Positions 62,365 to 64,000 of a stretch of DNA of 64,000 bases are shown piece by piece (positions within the stretch are counted from its first letter, which is position 1; every line of letters starts with the position of its first letter). A program made the translations under genes and the position numbers. Under the pieces are notes generated by a model. The model was not told where the DNA came from. It was given only the letters and a program-made list of their open reading frames with translations, and did no database searches. The stretch spans positions 558,001 to 622,000 of the forward strand of contig NZ_VOHQ01000002.1 of the NCBI RefSeq assembly GCF_009192765.1, written 5' to 3'. The DNA comes from Agriterribacter humi. Its GTDB lineage: Bacteria > Bacteroidota > Bacteroidia > Chitinophagales > Chitinophagaceae.

Positions 62365-63651
62365 ATGTATCCCAACCTTTATTTTTTTCTTAAAGATACT
62401 TTTGGAATTGAGCCGTGGGCATGGACGAAATTTGTGAACGCTTTCGGTTTTTTTGTTGCCATTGCTTTTATTCTTTCTGCTATAGTGCTGGCCAAAGAGC
62501 TCAAACGAAAAGAAAGGGAAGGGCTTTTGTTCCCGGTAGAAGAAACGATTATAATTGGCAAGCCTGCTTCGTTATCCGAATTACTAATTAATGCATTATT
62601 GGGGTTTATAGTAGGGTATAAAGCATTGGGTATTTTTCTCAATAGCGATCAAATACCTCCGCAGGAATATATTTTTTCCGGCAAGGGAAGTTTCGCGGGG
62701 GGTATTATACTGGCATTGATTTTTGCGGGGTTGAAGTACCGTGAAAAAGGAAAGCAAAAACTTGCAAAGCCGGAAAAAAGAAAGATACGGATATGGCCAC
62801 ATGAAAGGGTAGGCGACATTACCATATATGCTGCTATATTTGGATTTATCGGCGCCAAAATTTTTGATAATCTTGAAAACTGGGACAGGTTTATACAAAA
62901 TCCTATTGAAAATTTATTATCACCCAGCGGCCTTACATTTTACGGAGGTTTAATTTGCGCTACTGCGGCCATTTTGTGGTATGCACGCAAAAAGAAGATC
63001 AGCATCCGGCATCTTGTTGATGCCGCGGCTCCCACTTTAATGCTGGCCTATGCTTTGGGAAGAATTGGCTGCCAGGTGAGCGGGGATGGTGACTGGGGTA
63101 TTTTAAACAGTGCGTATGTGACCAGCGCTTCCGGAAAGACGGTAGAAGCAGGACCCGGGGATTTTGACAAAGCACTTGAAACCCATAAAACAATTTATTT
63201 AAGCGAATTTGGAACCGATAGTATACCGCGCATAGCGGTAAAAGCTCCATCTTTTCTTCCCAGGTGGACGGTGGCATATGCCTATCCGCATAATGTAAAC
63301 GAACAGGGATTTAAAATGGCCGATTGTTCGGGCGATCATTGTAATGCCCTGCCTGTTCCTGTTTTTCCTACCCCATTTTATGAGATAATTGCATGTTTAA
63401 TTTTGTTCCTGGTATTGATGGGGTTGCGGGAAAAAATAACCGTTCCCGGTCAAATGTTTTCCATTTACTTAGTATTGAATGGATTAGAACGATTTTTTGT
63501 TGAAAAGATTCGTGTAAATACGAAATATGATATTTTCGGGTTTCATCCCACGCAGGCGGAAATTATTTCCACTTTATTAATAATAACCGGCATTGCGCTT
63601 TTCTTTTGGTCTAAAAGCTATGCACGTTCTCTGCCTCCCCAAAAAGCATAA
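62365..63651 (+). CDS. lgt: prolipoprotein diacylglyceryl transferase Lgt
   Basis: A 428-residue inner-membrane enzyme that attaches diacylglycerol to the lipobox Cys of prolipoproteins. The signature YALGRIGCQVSGDGDWG is present, with further conserved SPSGLTFYGGLICA and FYEIIACLILFLVL; about seven membrane helices are predicted. It is far longer than E. coli Lgt (291) because of an insertion between the signature and the last helices (about residues 245-325), which is common in this group. The ATG at 62365 is preferred; TTG/GTG-type starts at 62356 are alternatives. Confidence 0.94.
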   Translation: MYPNLYFFLKDTFGIEPWAWTKFVNAFGFFVAIAFILSAIVLAKELKRKEREGLLFPVEETIIIGKPASLSELLINALLGFIVGYKALGIFLNSDQIPPQEYIFSGKGSFAGGIILALIFAGLKYREKGKQKLAKPEKRKIRIWPHERVGDITIYAAIFGFIGAKIFDNLENWDRFIQNPIENLLSPSGLTFYGGLICATAAILWYARKKKISIRHLVDAAAPTLMLAYALGRIGCQVSGDGDWGILNSAYVTSASGKTVEAGPGDFDKALETHKTIYLSEFGTDSIPRIAVKAPSFLPRWTVAYAYPHNVNEQGFKMADCSGDHCNALPVPVFPTPFYEIIACLILFLVLMGLREKITVPGQMFSIYLVLNGLERFFVEKIRVNTKYDIFGFHPTQAEIISTLLIITGIALFFWSKSYARSLPPQKA

Positions 63652-63710
63652 TGTACTTTTTGTCTTATCTGAATGTTTCTGTTTTCAGGTACTTCAACTT
63701 ATCTTGATAG

Positions 63711-63781
63711 TACTATGCATTACCAAATATCATTGATTTGAACCGTTTATTGCAAAACTATGTACTATGCATTGCAAAGTA
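63711..63781 (+). promoter_or_regulatory. two direct copies of a palindrome-like operator
   Basis: TACTATGCATTACCAAATA (63711-63729) and TACTATGCATTGCAAAGTA (63763-63781) are 52 bases apart. The second is an 8-of-9 palindrome. They lie 47-117 bases before the start of the next gene and resemble operators of PadR-type repressors; that assignment is an inference. Confidence 0.55.
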
Positions 63782-63827
63782 CCATATGTTTGTCTTGTAA
63801 TTATTAAGAGACAAAATATAAACTGCA

Positions 63828-64000
63828 ATGAAAAAAATATTTATGCTATTGGTTGTTGTTAATTTCAGCATCCTCTTCCTACAGGCACAAACTCAAAATA
63901 TATCAAAAATAACCGGTGTTGTAAAAAATGGCGAAAAAGCCATTGAAGCTGCTACGGTTACGCTTTTATCGGCTAAAGATTCAGGGGTTGTTAAAATTGA
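63828..64000 (+). CDS. outer-membrane beta-barrel protein with carboxypeptidase-like regulatory domain (5' part only)
   Basis: The first 57 codons are visible. They encode a signal peptide (MKKIFMLLVVVNFSILFLQA) followed by ISKITGVVKNGEKAIEAATV and TLLSAKDSGVVKI, the start of a carboxypeptidase-regulatory-like beta-sandwich that often precedes an outer-membrane barrel. The gene runs off the window edge. The two operator-like repeats upstream suggest tight repression. Confidence 0.8.
   Translation, partial: MKKIFMLLVVVNFSILFLQAQTQNISKITGVVKNGEKAIEAATVTLLSAKDSGVVKI

Noticed and set aside
1-64000. CRISPR arrays
   Set aside because: No regularly spaced direct repeats with unique spacers were seen; the repeats found are palindromic and dispersed.
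1-64000. Prophage or insertion sequence with its own transposase or integrase
   Set aside because: No transposase, recombinase or phage structural gene was recognised; only short palindromic elements and gene remnants are visible.

Overview
The window looks like a chromosomal segment from the phylum Bacteroidota, most likely family Chitinophagaceae. Evidence: a SusC/SusD pair behind a FecI/FecR-type sigma/anti-sigma pair, a type IX secretion C-terminal domain, several lipoproteins, TAnnTTTG-type promoter elements, a long Lgt, and a small DUF6728-type membrane protein. No genome-level search was possible, so the rank is an inference from gene content and style.

Layout. (1) 1-9.3 kb: a plus-strand glycan operon of three S1 sulfatases (the first cut by the window edge), a GH28-like polygalacturonase and a GH27 alpha-galactosidase, followed by a convergent LacI-type regulator. 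(2) 9.6-10.6 kb: a YahK-like zinc aldehyde reductase. (3) 10.6-12.65 kb: a decayed island with a four-helix-bundle gene, a broken LacI fragment and a short hairpin repeat. (4) 12.65-28.1 kb: a sulfate and glycan module. It holds cysC, a CHR-family transporter, a PAPS-type sulfotransferase and cysQ on the minus strand; a large secreted glycosidase-like protein; then ECF sigma, FecR, SusC, SusD and an arylsulfotransferase-family protein on the plus strand. (5) 28.1-30.6 kb: a second decayed island that mirrors the first, with the same hairpin repeat, a frameshifted AbiEi-type antitoxin gene that keeps its operator-like palindrome, and a second copy of the four-helix-bundle gene. (6) 30.9-36.3 kb: a 1260-residue (alpha/alpha)6-type glycosidase and an isochorismatase/NPCBM fusion lipoprotein. 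(7) 36.3-64 kb: mostly housekeeping. It includes tRNA-Ser(CGA) with an inverted-repeat element at its 3' end, proB-proA, a tagaturonate reductase with an SDR, an Smr protein, lpxB-surE, a LexA-like repressor, a DUF6088 protein, a CLC channel, malic enzyme, an M1 aminopeptidase, an M43 protease, a glutaminyl cyclotransferase, Hsp20, a bacilliredoxin, lgt and the start of an outer-membrane protein gene.

How the parts fit. The left half contains both sulfate removal (three sulfatases) and sulfate transfer (APS kinase, PAPS-type sulfotransferase, PAP phosphatase, arylsulfotransferase). The CHR-family protein sits inside the sulfotransferase operon, so sulfate rather than chromate is a reasonable candidate substrate. 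GH28 and GH27 activities suggest a pectin-like or galactose-containing sulfated glycan, and the tagaturonate reductase at 39.5 kb could handle released galacturonate.

The most unusual features are non-coding or decayed: two matching islands on either side of the sulfate module, at least four families of short palindromic repeats, and operator-like palindromes upstream of regulator genes.
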